Source: Dysidea avara (taxonomy: Eukaryota; Porifera; Demospongiae; Dictyoceratida; Dysideidae). Taken from it: a stretch of 64,000 bases of DNA. Of the stretch, positions 50,701 to 60,990 are shown piece after piece. The number at the start of each line of letters is the position of its first letter. Within the stretch, counting starts at the first letter, position 1. The DNA lies in the NCBI RefSeq assembly GCF_963678975.1, contig NC_089274.1:22653133-22717132 (forward strand), given 5' to 3'. A program made the position numbers and the translations under genes. The notes below the pieces were generated by a model. It made no database searches and was not told where the DNA came from. It was given only the letters and a program-made list of their open reading frames with translations.

Positions 50701-52033
50701 ATGTGAGTGTTCCATTTCAGGTCTGACTAGATACATTGAAACTACACACACATCTTGGTCCAAATCACGTTTTCCTGGTGGCTATGGGCATGGTTTCACA
50801 TGCACAGAAGGCTTATAATTAAGCTTTGGTTAATCTTGCAGTTTTGGCATTTAGCCTGATTCAAGGCTAGCAGTCAGACACATCCTTGAATTTGTGCAAC
50901 AGAAAAAATCAGCTCACTACTGAACATGGCATTAGTCCACTGCACCGGCTGTTAATAATTCCATGCATACACTTCAGTGATGTTTGCAGAATATAGCCTC
51001 TTTGCGGTCCGCCAAAATATTTGTTCCTCACATACTGCACAGAATTCTTCAAGTTTTACTTCAGCTGGCTCTTTCCTGTTACTAGTGTCTTCCTGCTTGC
51101 TTTGTACACTGATTTATGACTTGAAAAGCTGACCCAGACTGTTTTTTAAAGTCAAAATAAGCAAAACAGCTCACATAAAGCGCCCTTCTTGATATATCCG
51201 TAGATGAAGCATCACTAATACAGCTCATCGCACAATTAATACTTCGTTACTAATGACAACGAACAAGAACCCACAATCGATCCTTTAATTCATTTTATCT
51301 TATGTTTAATCACCCACTGGAGGTGCCACTGATAACTTGTAAGGGCAGTTTCAGCAATGGTAAGTTGCAAGCTTCAATTTGAGAAAGCGTTCCGTTCCGT
51401 GGTTTAGTCCATCATTCCGTTCCGTTCCGTTCCGTAGAATAGACCCCACCGTAATATAACGCATTACATGACAAAGTAGCGAGTAATATGTAGCGGATAT
51501 TACATCTGAAAATTGCAACGAATGTAATGCATTACTTCCTTTTAAGGTGCATTGTATCCAGGCACGTGATTGATTGCATTTTGGGTCTAGACAAGACTGG
51601 AGATAGCGTTATACGCATGGACAAAGAATGATAGTGTATACATGGACAAAGAATGATAGTGTACGGGGAGTGCCCTTGAGGCCAAGATACAACAATAAAG
51701 TATGTATTTGTGGCTGAACTACACCAGAGAAACACATGTCTTGCTCGTGTCACTTGTAGTTGTAGGCTGGTAGCTTGTATTTAGAAGGTTGGACTTACTT
51801 TATAGTTTGTAACGAACAAATGTAATATGTAATATTATTACTAGTTACAGCCTTCAGAGTAGCGAGTAATATGTAACTCGTTACTTTTTTCAGTAAGTAA
51901 TATGTACCTGTGGCACGCTACATTGCGTAAAAGTAACAAGTAGTATGTAACTAGTTACATTTTTAGTGTAACGACCCCAACTCTGTGCATGGGAGCATGA
52001 CAGAGGTGGGTATAAGTTTTGCTGAAAGAAAAA

Positions 52034-52776
52034 ACAAGTTGATATTGTGCTACTTCTAAAAACCAGGCGCCATGCAGCTAGCTAACTCATCTATGCTACT
52101 ATAAATTGACCAACTATGTATTACTACTTTACAATAGGGTAATTTTGGGTTATGCAATAACATTATTAGCTAATTCTCGTACTTCGTAATTCATGAAATA
52201 TTCGTAATTCGTTCAATTACGTTGCTATGCACTGCTAAGGAAGCGTTTGTTAAACAAACCGCTTTTACCAACATATTACGCACAGAAGTATCTTCTAAAC
52301 TGTTTTATAGTTTGACTAACGTGTTTTTTCCCACAAATTCTCTCGACAAAGCCTCAAAGCTGCTCTTCATTTTCGTTCGCGTACGTAAGGGATACGCCCC
52401 CTTTCAACTCGAAGCGATAGGCTATTCCTGGCAGTGTACGAGGCCTGCACCGTTGTTTTTCAATTGCTAAACGTCTGAAAACCTCAAGGGGAAGGTAGTC
52501 TGAGGAAAGTCGCCACACCCGTATTTCAGTCCGCCGAAAAGAAACCACCTCAGAGCCAAGTTCACCTGTGCAGAAGTTTAATACAGATTTCATTTCACTT
52601 TAACTTCTAACGTAAAAGCTGCTTTTACCATTATTAAACGATTTTGCTCACGTGGGTGCGTACGAACAAACATAGGTAGATAGGTACACACACACACTTT
52701 TACGAAAACAATTACAGTAAACCAGGCGCACGCCCACAGCCGGCCGAAGGCCGGCTGTGGGCGTGCGCCTGGTTTA
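52034..52776. repeat. Dispersed element, uninterrupted copy
   Basis: Shares with 56034-56269, 60186-60453 and 63378-63606 long nearly identical blocks (CTTCTAAAAACCAGG, CACAGAAGTATCTTCTAAAC, AAAGTCGCCACACCCGTATT, AGTTCACCTGTGCAGAAGTT, TCACGTGGGTGCGTACG). AAACCAGGCGC near the start and GCGCCTGGTTT at the end may be its termini. No protein frame is supported. Confidence 0.75.
52718..52776. repeat. Perfect GC-rich palindrome, 28-bp arms
   Basis: Arms 52718-52745 and 52749-52776 (TAAACCAGGCGCACGCCCAC... and complement) are exact inverses around the loop GAA. The sister element at 63575-63606 has a shorter version with the centre lost. Confidence 0.9.
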
Positions 52777-52835
52777 ACAACAGTAACTTGAAACCAGGGA
52801 ATCAAACTTTTGAATGCCCCTTAGCTGCTGCTGCT

Positions 52836-53277
52836 TAGGGACCCGCCGATTATGCTGTCATAATTATGAGCATAATAGGTGTCTGAAAGCATTGAGCATA
52901 ATGCTAGCATAATAGGTAGAATATTTGTGTAATAGTATGAATTCTTGCTTATCAAAATAGCTATCACAGAAAGATCGATATACTCTAATAGAACAGTCAG
53001 TAACTCTAATAGAACAATCATATAACTGACTGTTCTATTAGAGTATATCGATCTTTTCTGTGATATACATTTTGACAAGTTTGTGCTTCAGCCACTTATT
53101 ATTTATCCATAAATTGGAAATTATTACTAGAGCATGGGAACTGAAGCATAAATAATTGGGCATAATTTGAGCATAATGGGTAAGTATTGAGCATATATTT
53201 AAGCATAATAGGTAAATTTTTGAGCAGTGCAGCATAGCATAATAGGTAAAATTATGAGCATAATCGGCGGGTCCCTA
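52836..53277. mobile_element. hAT-like MITE, TAGGGACCCGCC family
   Basis: Starts TAGGGACCCGCCGATTATGC, ends GCATAATCGGCGGGTCCCTA. CTGCTGCT is duplicated exactly on both sides (52828-52835, 53278-53285), though it lies in a CTG repeat. GATCGATATACTCTAATAGA occurs near 52975 and inverted near 53053. Sister of 26402-26848. Confidence 0.88.
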
Positions 53278-53477
53278 CTGCTGCTGCTGATGCTGATGCT
53301 GCTGCTGCTGCTCCTCTCACACAAGCACAGCATGCACTGGCCTTTGGATACATTATATGGACATACCAAACCTGTTCCATTATCCTACCTGGGCTTTACC
53401 CCTTAATTGAGATAGTCATGGGCAGTTGACATTTGCTTCCATTTGGACTCATTAAAACAATAAGTAGCAGTACACAG

Positions 53478-53640
53478 TATTGATTGATTGATTGATTTTT
53501 TGATTGATATTTGTTTAAACTCATAATGTTTGGCATAGCCGTTCTTCCACGTCAGAGTACACAGAAGCACATACAGATATACAAGTACAAAACTGAAGAA
53601 CATAAAAGACATGACAAATACAAAGAACACAATTAAATAT
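53478..53640 (-). mobile_element. Probable LINE 3' tail
   Basis: On the minus strand a short 3' UTR-like sequence (GGAAGAACGGCTATGCCAAA) ends in an (AATC)n tail at 53481-53500, as many LINE copies do. No protein part remains. Confidence 0.4.
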
Positions 53641-53791
53641 AATACTCAAGTTAACTAATATTAGTTATATAATGAGTCTTTGTCAAAGTAACAGATTCTC
53701 CATGTTTGCAGTATTATAGAAACTAAACTATGCACTGTTACTTGTTACTCAATACACAATTTCAGGTAAAGATTACATATCTCTCACTCAC

Positions 53792-53900
53792 AATAAGGTA
53801 TTCATGCACTTTGTTGTAACTCATGTGTGGTGCAACGCAACTAGCAAATGAAAGTGCTGAATCTTCCTTGACTATATATAGCTTCCTGTTCCATTGTAGA
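53792..53900 (-). CDS. Candidate PLC exon: first strands of the PH domain
   Basis: The 109-base exon (acceptor CACTAG, donor GTGAGT) reads LQWNRKLYIVKEDSALSFAS then CVAPHMSYNKVHEYLI. QWNRKLYIVKEDSALSF fits beta-1 to beta-3 of a PLC-type PH domain (WxxRxYxLxED). It ends in phase 0. It lies upstream of the sure PLC exons on the same strand, but no exon joins it to 46575, so its membership is an inference. Confidence 0.6.
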
Positions 53901-55498
53901 CTAGTGAGTGATCAACCACCCAACAAATGTTAAGAACAAACAACAAGTATAAACTATTCTATCATTGTTTTATATCATACATCAACTTTGAAATACATAA
54001 AAATGGTCAATGCGAAACAGCCATAAGCTGCAAAAAGGAATTTTAATGATAGTGTAATCATTTAAAGTGATCATTTCCCAGCAGAGTATTTTTGATTTTA
54101 CAACATTTTTAAAGGCCACGCCCATTATTGCTGTTTTGATATGGATATAACTTATTGTATTACAAGCCCAAAGCTAGCCTATATGACTAGTTTTAGAGCT
54201 CACTTTGATTTGTGTTTTCTATTTTCTACATTAGTGAAGGTAAAATGATTACACACTGTATTATTTATATTTAAATTTGCCTCATCCATGTAATAGAAAA
54301 TGCACCCTAATACAACACTCAGAGTTTGTACAATTACAATAGCATCCATGTAGAATGTTTTAAAACTCTCATTGTTAGAGTTTTCAGCTGTAAACTTTCC
54401 ATAAATTGCCCAAGTTGGGTCAAGGTAGAACTTTTATTTATGTATAATGTAGAAATTAAGGAAATTAAACAACTGGTTGTTTAGGAGTGGAGGCCTGTGA
54501 TTTGTATCCAGCAAAGGATTTTCCAACATTTTTATAATGAGTGACTGTTCTATTACAGTGTTTTGATTGGCTAACCTACATACTGAATAATTTCCAACGT
54601 ATTCAAATTAGTGGTTTACGCTGCAAGCATGACAACATATTGCCTTGTGATTTGTCAAAATTGCTAATTTGCTAGTTATTATCCTGATCTGGAAATTAGA
54701 AAACTGCACAGAAATTTGGTCTTACTACCCTCCAAATTTGAAAGCAACTGAAGAAAGCCCGGGAAGTTATGGCAATTTTTCGTAAGTCAATTGTGAAAAA
54801 ATCTAAGAACTGGAAGATTAATTATATATAATACAGACTTATCTGTTGTGCACCCACACCAGCTTTCGTTGGCTGCATGACACACTATCACAAGTTTGTA
54901 GAAATTGCAGTGTTAATCAATTGTACTGTGGCTGGCTAAGGTATACAACTATACTTACATCAGTTACTTAATTTCTATCTTTTACATAAATGTATGTTCT
55001 ACCTTGACCCTGGAAGTTTATAGCTGAAAGCTCTAACAATGAGAGTTTTAAAACATTCTGCATGGATGATTGTAAATGTACAAACTCTTAGTGGTGCATT
55101 TTCTATTAGATCAGACAAATTTAATATAAATAATACAGTGTGTAATCTTTCATTACCAGATTTTTATGAAAAGAAAACTCTTCTCTAATTAATACCCAAG
55201 GCTCCACTACAGCTATAGAGAATGTGCACAACCATTACACCAAACGTCACACTCAAACTCGAATATTGTGGAATCAATAAATAAAATTGGTTCTAATAGT
55301 TCACATCTTAGCAAAAAGTTACAACCAATAGTTGCACTTAATGACAAATACAAACTGTGCACAAAATAAGGATACAATATAGCTGGATCAGTGTGGGGAT
55401 AACGGCTGGAAAATAGATGACTCTTAGAAGTAACAAATGTTTTCAACTGTCAACAATACAATGTAAAAACCACCAATGAGTATGTCACTTTCACATAC
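53901..55498. other. Spacer with foldback pieces, no exon recognised
   Basis: 54010-54140 begins like the AACAGCC foldback family (GAAACAGCCATAAGCTGCAAA). 54225-54420 and 54990-55145 are inverted relatives (CTAACAATGAGAGTTTTAAA, AAGGTAGAACTTTTATTTAT versus GTAGAACATACA), so an unnamed foldback of about 0.9 kb spans 54225-55145. Confidence 0.5.
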
Positions 55499-55588
55499 TT
55501 TCTCAAGCCAGAGTTGTTGCTCTAGTTCACTGTCACAGATAAGATCAAGTGATTGCAACATCACATATCTCTTGCTATGTCCTGGCAT
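55499..55588 (-). CDS. Candidate PLC first coding exon
   Basis: From ATG at 55588 the frame gives 30 codons, MPGHSKRYVMLQSLDLICDS then ELEQQLWLEK, and ends at a good donor GTATGT in phase 0. Upstream is a splice acceptor-like TATACAG. Position and strand fit the N terminus of the PLC gene, but the phase does not fit the exon at 53792-53900 directly, so a small exon would have to lie between. Confidence 0.35.
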
Positions 55589-55662
55589 GGTGGAGACTGT
55601 ATAGGTATAAACATTATCACATCAGATGTATATTACTATAGCTTATAATTATGTATGCATGT

Positions 55663-55697
55663 ATGTATGTGCGTGTGTGTGTGTGTGTGTATGTGTG

Positions 55698-55760
<63 letters not shown>

Positions 55761-55786
55761 GTGTGTGTGTGTGCAGTATGTGTGTG

Positions 55787-55854
<68 letters not shown>

Positions 55855-55915
55855 GTGTGTGTGTGCAGTGTGTGTGTGTGTGTGCGTGTATGTGTATGTG
55901 TGTATGTATGTATGT
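55663..55915. repeat. (GT)n microsatellite, ~250 bp
   Basis: Long GT run with GTAT, GCGT and GCAGT interruptions. The open frames across it on both strands (VCVC, HTHT) are not genes. Confidence 0.95.
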
Positions 55916-56033
55916 ATGCATTAGAGTTCTCATAAACAATCAATTACAGTGATTAATTGATGAAAAATATAAAAATACAATTGATTTATTATTTTGCAAT
56001 CAATTAATCGTGTAGTATACACATGTCATCAAT

Positions 56034-56269
56034 AACAAGTTGATGTTGTGCTACTTCTAAAAACCAGGTGCCATGCAGCTAGCTAACTCATCTGGGATTA
56101 ACCATAGATAGTATATGCTACTATGAATTAACCAACTATGTATTACTATTTTAGAATAGGGTAGTTTTGGGTTGTGCGATAATATTAGCTAATTCTCATA
56201 TTTCGTAATTCATGAAATTTCCATAATTCATTCAATTATGTTGCTATGCATTGCTAAGGAAGTGCTTAT
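56034..56269. repeat. Dispersed element, interrupted copy, part 1
   Basis: Matches 52034-52240 up to TTGCTATGCATTGCTAAGGA, then is cut by LINE sequence. The element resumes at 60186. Confidence 0.75.
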
Positions 56270-56301
56270 TATTTGTGTGTGCTGTGCAGAAATCAATGTG
56301 A

Positions 56302-57597
56302 TTATAACGCACAGGTGTGATTGTGATAATTATCTAAGAGGGTACAAAACTGATCATGTGTGTGGGAGTTGACTATATGAGGGGGGATTGAGTTCCACAG
56401 TTTGATTGTCGAGGGAAAAAAGGAAAATTTAAAACTATCAATTCTGGAATCTAGTTGGTTGAAGTAGCCATTTCTCAAGAAGGGTGGAATAGGAATCAAA
56501 CAATCATTTGGAATACACACCAGGTTGTTAGTGATTTTATACATCATCTGTAATTTGGCTCTGTTCCTCCTGCTTTTTAGGGTAGGTAAGTTAAGATTTT
56601 CATTAATGAAACACTTGAGAATCTAGAGTAGTCCTTGTAACATAACCTTGCTGCCGATCGTTGAACCGCTTCTAGAAGATTTGTGTTGGTAGATGTGTGG
56701 GGTCCCATACAGGAGAAGCATACTCTATTACCGGTCTCACCATAGCTTTATAACAGTTAAGTTTGGTATTAACAGGACAGTGGTATAAGTTGCGATGTAA
56801 GAAAGCGTTGACTTTGGTGGCTTTGCTTGCTATCTGCTTTATATGTTCATTCCAAGAAAGGGTCTGGTCAAAAATTACTCCGAGATATTTGGCATGGGTG
56901 ACTTCCTTTATTGAGTGGTTGTCAATATAATAGATGTTAGGTATGATGTTCTTTTTGCTAGAAATCCTTAAAAATTTGCACTTATTAGGATTAAATATCA
57001 TCTGCCATTTGTGTGACCATTGTGTGAGAAGATCAAGATCTCTCTGTAATACATAACAGTCTTCTATGGAATGTATGTTACGGTAAAGAATAACATCATC
57101 TGCATATAGTCTGATCTTGCTTTGTACTTGTAAAGGGATGTCATTAATAAAAAAGAGAAATAACAAGGGGGCTAAAACAGTGCCCTGTGGAACACCAGAA
57201 AGAACATCAGATGAAGAGCTTTGTTTATTATCAAGGATTACTCTGTGTGAACGGTTACTAAAAAAATTCTTAATCCATGTAAGTAGAGTGCCTCTGATAC
57301 CGTAGTGATGTAACTTGTAAAATAGTCGGGAATGGGGAACTTTGTCGAAAGCTTTGCAAAAATCCAACAGTAATACGTCACATTGTCCTCTTTCATTCAG
57401 ACACTGGGCAAAGTCATGTGTTGTTGTAATCAGTTGAGTTACACAGCTCCTATGCTGTCGAAATCCAGGCTGTTGCTCGTTAAAACTTGATGGCAGTCTA
57501 AATGTTCAAATATGCAAGAGTATATAACATGTTCTAGTATTTTGGAGCAAATACAAGTTAGTGAAATTGGTCGGTAGTTGCTGGGATCATCTTGTTC
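56302..57597 (-). mobile_element. LINE reverse transcriptase, minus strand, frameshifted
   Basis: In order: SNYRPISLTCICSKILEH (57540-57590), GFRQHRSC after a frameshift near 57480, DFCKAFDKVPHSRLF, LSGVPQGTVLAPLLF, IRLYADDVILY (YADD intact), YLGVIFDQTLSWNEH, VIEYASPVWDP, a second break near 56600-56680, then WNSIPPHIV and the stop near 56302. It belongs to a different subfamily from the neighbouring plus-strand copies, which have FADD. Confidence 0.88.
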
Positions 57598-58830
57598 AAC
57601 CTTACAACAAATGCTAATTTTCCTAGACTACATAATTAACAGCCCCTCACAAACTGATGTGGTGTACTTCGATATCAGTAAAGCCTTCGATACCGTATCT
57701 CATGCCATCTTGCTCAACAAGCTTTGGTCTGCTGGAATAACTGGGCTTGGTTCCGGGAATATCTGACTGATCGATATCAACGTGTTTGCATCAACAACTG
57801 TTACTCCGATTTACTGCCAGTTCTCTCAGGTGTGCCCCAGGGCAGCATACTTGGCCCCGTGCTATTTCTAATTTATATAAATGACATGACATCATATATA
57901 CACCAAAGCCAACTCCTAAAATTTGCCGATGATACCAAGTGTTTCATGCACATCTGTACTATATCTGACTACAACGCTCTGCAAGAAGATATCATCGCTT
58001 TATTTACTTGGTCCAGAGAGACAGATCTGAATTTTAATCTAAAAAAATTCGTACATTTATCATTTAAACGCAAGTTAGAAACCACCTACACCATTTCGGA
58101 TATTACTATACCACATAATGACTCACACAAGGACTTAGGGCTCATATTATCTGAGAATCTAAGTTGGGACAAACACTACAAATCAATCTCTGCTCGTGCA
58201 TACAAGGTATTGGGACTAATACGTCGTACTATTGCTTCTACCCATTCTGCTTCTACATTGGTCACATTATATATTTCAATGGTTCGATCTCAGCTGCTCT
58301 ATTGCACCCAACTATGGCGTCCACACCTGATGAAAGACATTTTAACTCTTGAGCAAATCCAGTGCCGTGCCACTAAGTATCTATTAAATGATTACACCAG
58401 TAGTTACAAAACCCGTCTAGTAAAACTAAGGATCCTTCCTCTGATGTACCTGTTCGAGTTACAAGATATATTATTTGCAATCAAATCAATCAAGGTACAA
58501 TCTAAACAGTTCAATATTCATGATCATATCAACTTCAGCTCAGCTAATACTAGATCCGGCACCAGCAACAAATTGATCATCCCTCATCATTTAAATAACG
58601 TATCTAGACATTCTTATTTCCATAGATTACCAACTCTCTGGAATGCCATGCCTATCCTTAACTTGAATCTAACGTTTCCTCTGCTAAAATCAAAACTAAA
58701 AACTTTTCTCTGGGATCATTTTATAACTAACTTTGAAGATAACAACAATTGCTCATTGCACTATCTCTGTCCTTGCTCAAGATGCCACCAGTCACGTCCA
58801 CCCACCTCAAACTACTCAACTCTACTTCCA
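57585..58830 (+). mobile_element. LINE reverse transcriptase copy A
   Basis: Starts within SCSTLQQMLIFLDYI; DISKAFDTVSHAILLNKL is motif A; one frameshift near 57740-57760; then LPVLSGVPQGSILGPVLF, LLKFADDTKCF (FADD), LGLILSENLSWDKHY, QLLYCTQLWRPH, IQCRATKYLL, LPTLWNAMP and a C-terminal CPCSRC. The 3' UTR is absent because copy B begins directly. Confidence 0.88.
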
Positions 58831-59985
58831 GTTTTATCAGGTGTGCCCCAGGGGAGCATCCTTGGCCCACTTTTGTTCTTAGTTTTCATCAACGATTTGT
58901 ATCTATCCATTCATCACTCCAATGCTTTATCTTTTGCAGATGATACTAAATGCTATAAACTCATCTTTGAACTACTTGATTCCATCAAACTCCAGGATGA
59001 CCTCAACTCCTTATTTGACTGGTCTCAAGACTCAAACCTATCTTTTAACACTAAGAAATTTATTCACCTCTCCTTTAATACAAAGTTCCCAACTTCTTAC
59101 AACATTGACGATTCCTCAATAATATCTAGTAACACCCATCGTGACCTTGGTATCATTCTATCTACTGACCTGTCCTAGAGAAACCACTATCACCACATTT
59201 CATCCAAAGCTTATCGAACTCTAGGATTGCTTAGACGTACATTCAGCCATTCTATTAACACTACAACTAAAAGAACTCTGTACATAGCACTAGTAAGGTC
59301 TCAGCTTCTGTATTGTTCCCCATTGTGGCATCCCTACCTTATCCAAGATATCTCTGCTCTTGAAAGAATACAGCGCCGAGCTACCAAATACATCCTCAAC
59401 GATTATGTTTCTGATTATAAAACTCTCCTTATCAAGCTCAACCTACTACCATTAATGTATATTTATGACCAGTGTGACATTCTGTTTTTCATAAAATCAA
59501 TTCAAAATCCATCTGATCATTTCAACATCCAGACCTTCATCAAATTCTGTCATCATTCTACTAGGTCTTCTTCCAGTAACAAACTTGAACATGTTTTTAC
59601 ATCATCTAATCAACAAAAAAACTTCTACTTCAACAGACTTCCTCGAACCTTCAACAGCTTACCAGTAATTGACCTAACTCAACCCTTTGTTACCATTAAA
59701 TTTCAACTAACTAAAATCCTATGGCAGCATTTTATAAGAAACTTCGATCCAGACAACCAGCATAGTTTCCATTTTACATGTCCTTGTAGCATCTGCTCCA
59801 AACATCCCAAGCCACCTAACTTTGATTCATTTAGCAGCTAATTGTAATTATATAAGTAATGATAAGTACTTAATTTAAGTTATGGGATCTGGTATTACCA
59901 GATTACCTTTAGTGCAATTGTATACAAACTCACTTCTATTGTTGTACAACCATGTACACCTGTAACATTGCACTATAAAGCTAAT
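58831..59985 (+). mobile_element. LINE reverse transcriptase copy B, fused in frame to copy A
   Basis: Restarts at LPVLSGVPQGSILGPLLF after STL, giving a second motif B and a second catalytic SFADDTKCYK in the same frame as copy A. A TAG at 59176-59178 replaces the Trp of the conserved LSW motif. The rest continues to 59841 (SQLLYCSPLWHPY, IQRRATKYIL, CPCSIC) with a 3' UTR to about 59985. A and B differ a great deal, so this is not a fresh duplication. Confidence 0.88.
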
Positions 59986-60004
59986 AATTGAATTAATTGA
60001 AAAA

Positions 60005-60165
60005 AACCTGAACTACTTGTAGAATCTGTATGTATGTGTGTATATAAGTAAGTAAGTAGGTAAATAAGTAATGTAATGTAATGTACTTTCGCGGCTGTTG
60101 GTACATGTCACCAACAGACCTTTGGTGTGTTTACACCATAAAGCAATAATAATAATAATAATCTT
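60005..60165 (+). mobile_element. LINE 3' UTR with (AAT)n tail
   Basis: TGGTACATGTCACCAACAG forms a small hairpin, followed by ACCATAAAGC and an (AAT)n tail at about 60141-60163, a typical LINE 3' end. No protein part. Confidence 0.5.
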
Positions 60166-60185
60166 TTTTACCTTTCTTGTATATA

Positions 60186-60453
60186 GGGACGCTTGTTACA
60201 CAAACTGTATTTACCAACATATTACGCACAGAAGTATCTTCTAAACTGTTTTATAGTTTGACTATCGTGTTTTTCCCACAAATTCTCTTGACAAAGCCTC
60301 AAAGCTACAGTACTCTTCATTTTCGTTCGCGTACGTAAGGGATACGCCCCCTTTCAACTCGAAGCGATAGGCTATTCCTGGTAGTGCACGAGGCCTGCAC
60401 CGTTGTTTTTCAGTACAAAGTCTGAGGAAAGTCGCCACACCCGTATTTCAGTC
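60186..60453. repeat. Dispersed element, interrupted copy, part 2
   Basis: Continues the alignment to 52240-52550 from TTACCAACATATTACGCAC to CCCGTATTTCAGTCCGCC, where the next insertion starts. Confidence 0.8.
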
Positions 60454-60587
60454 CGCCTTAGCAACAATTCTATCAGCCTGCAAGCAGCAGTCTCCTTGTT
60501 GCTTGCAGGCTGATACCTCTCGACAAACGCCCAGGTGTGAGACCAATAGGTATTGGTGACGTGCCCCGTAGAATTGTTGCTAAGGCG
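60454..60587. mobile_element. Short MITE with perfect 18-bp inverted ends
   Basis: CGCCTTAGCAACAATTCT at 60454 and AGAATTGTTGCTAAGGCG at the right end. The inside has a second hairpin (CAGCCTGCAAGCAGC / GTTGCTTGCAGGCTG). Confidence 0.8.
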
Positions 60588-60990
60588 ATCCTTTATGTTA
60601 TAGGTGATGATATTGCACTGGCTGCTGGCCCATAGAGGACTTACACGCGTGAAGCAACGGTTGCTAGGCAGACATGTTTCGGGACAACTTTCTATGGTGC
60701 ATATTGGGTCAAAATGAAGGTAACGAGATTTATTCACTAAGCGCTGAATATAGTGGTACTGGGAAGCGGGGCTGGTTTCGAAATAGAAGATCTTATCATT
60801 GGCTTCGTGAAATAGGTGGCTAATTAAATTTCGATACATTACTCACCGATTCTAACTTCATAGCCTTTTTTAACGAGCTGGGTGGTATTTACAACACAAC
60901 TCAACACTGATTCGCTTCATTACAGCCTGTACCAAATCCTGAGAAAGCGCCTTTCAGCCACAACACTGTCCCGAAACATGGCCGACAGCT
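60588..60990. repeat. 5' region of the following element, with inverted blocks
   Basis: GACATGTTTCGGGACA near 60670 is matched inverted by TGTCCCGAAACATGGC near 60966. No coding frame is supported. Confidence 0.5.

Larger units (their letters stand above)
47690..51985. mobile_element. Large TIR element with long inverted arms, LINE inserted in it
   Basis: The ends CAGAGTTGTGGTAACGCAAT and TGTAACGACCCCAACTCTG are inverted. The arms continue with GTAATATAA...GGTGGGGTCTATTCTACGGAACGG and TTCTTGTTGGTTGTCATTAG on opposite strands (47690-48075 and 51245-51985); further in, TTTTGTGCAGTGTGTGAGGA (49395) is matched inverted near 51050. ATGCAGGG and TGCATGGG border it as an imperfect 8-bp duplication. 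CAGNGTTGGGG-type ends are common in hAT elements. No clear transposase was read; an old LINE piece lies at 50500-50700. Confidence 0.7.

Noticed and set aside
55617..55952. Open frames of 90-108 codons with Val-Cys and His-Thr repeats
   Set aside because: Translations of the GT microsatellite.
60372..60839. 155-codon open frame on the minus strand
   Set aside because: It crosses the border between a dispersed repeat, a MITE and another repeat, so it is a chance frame.
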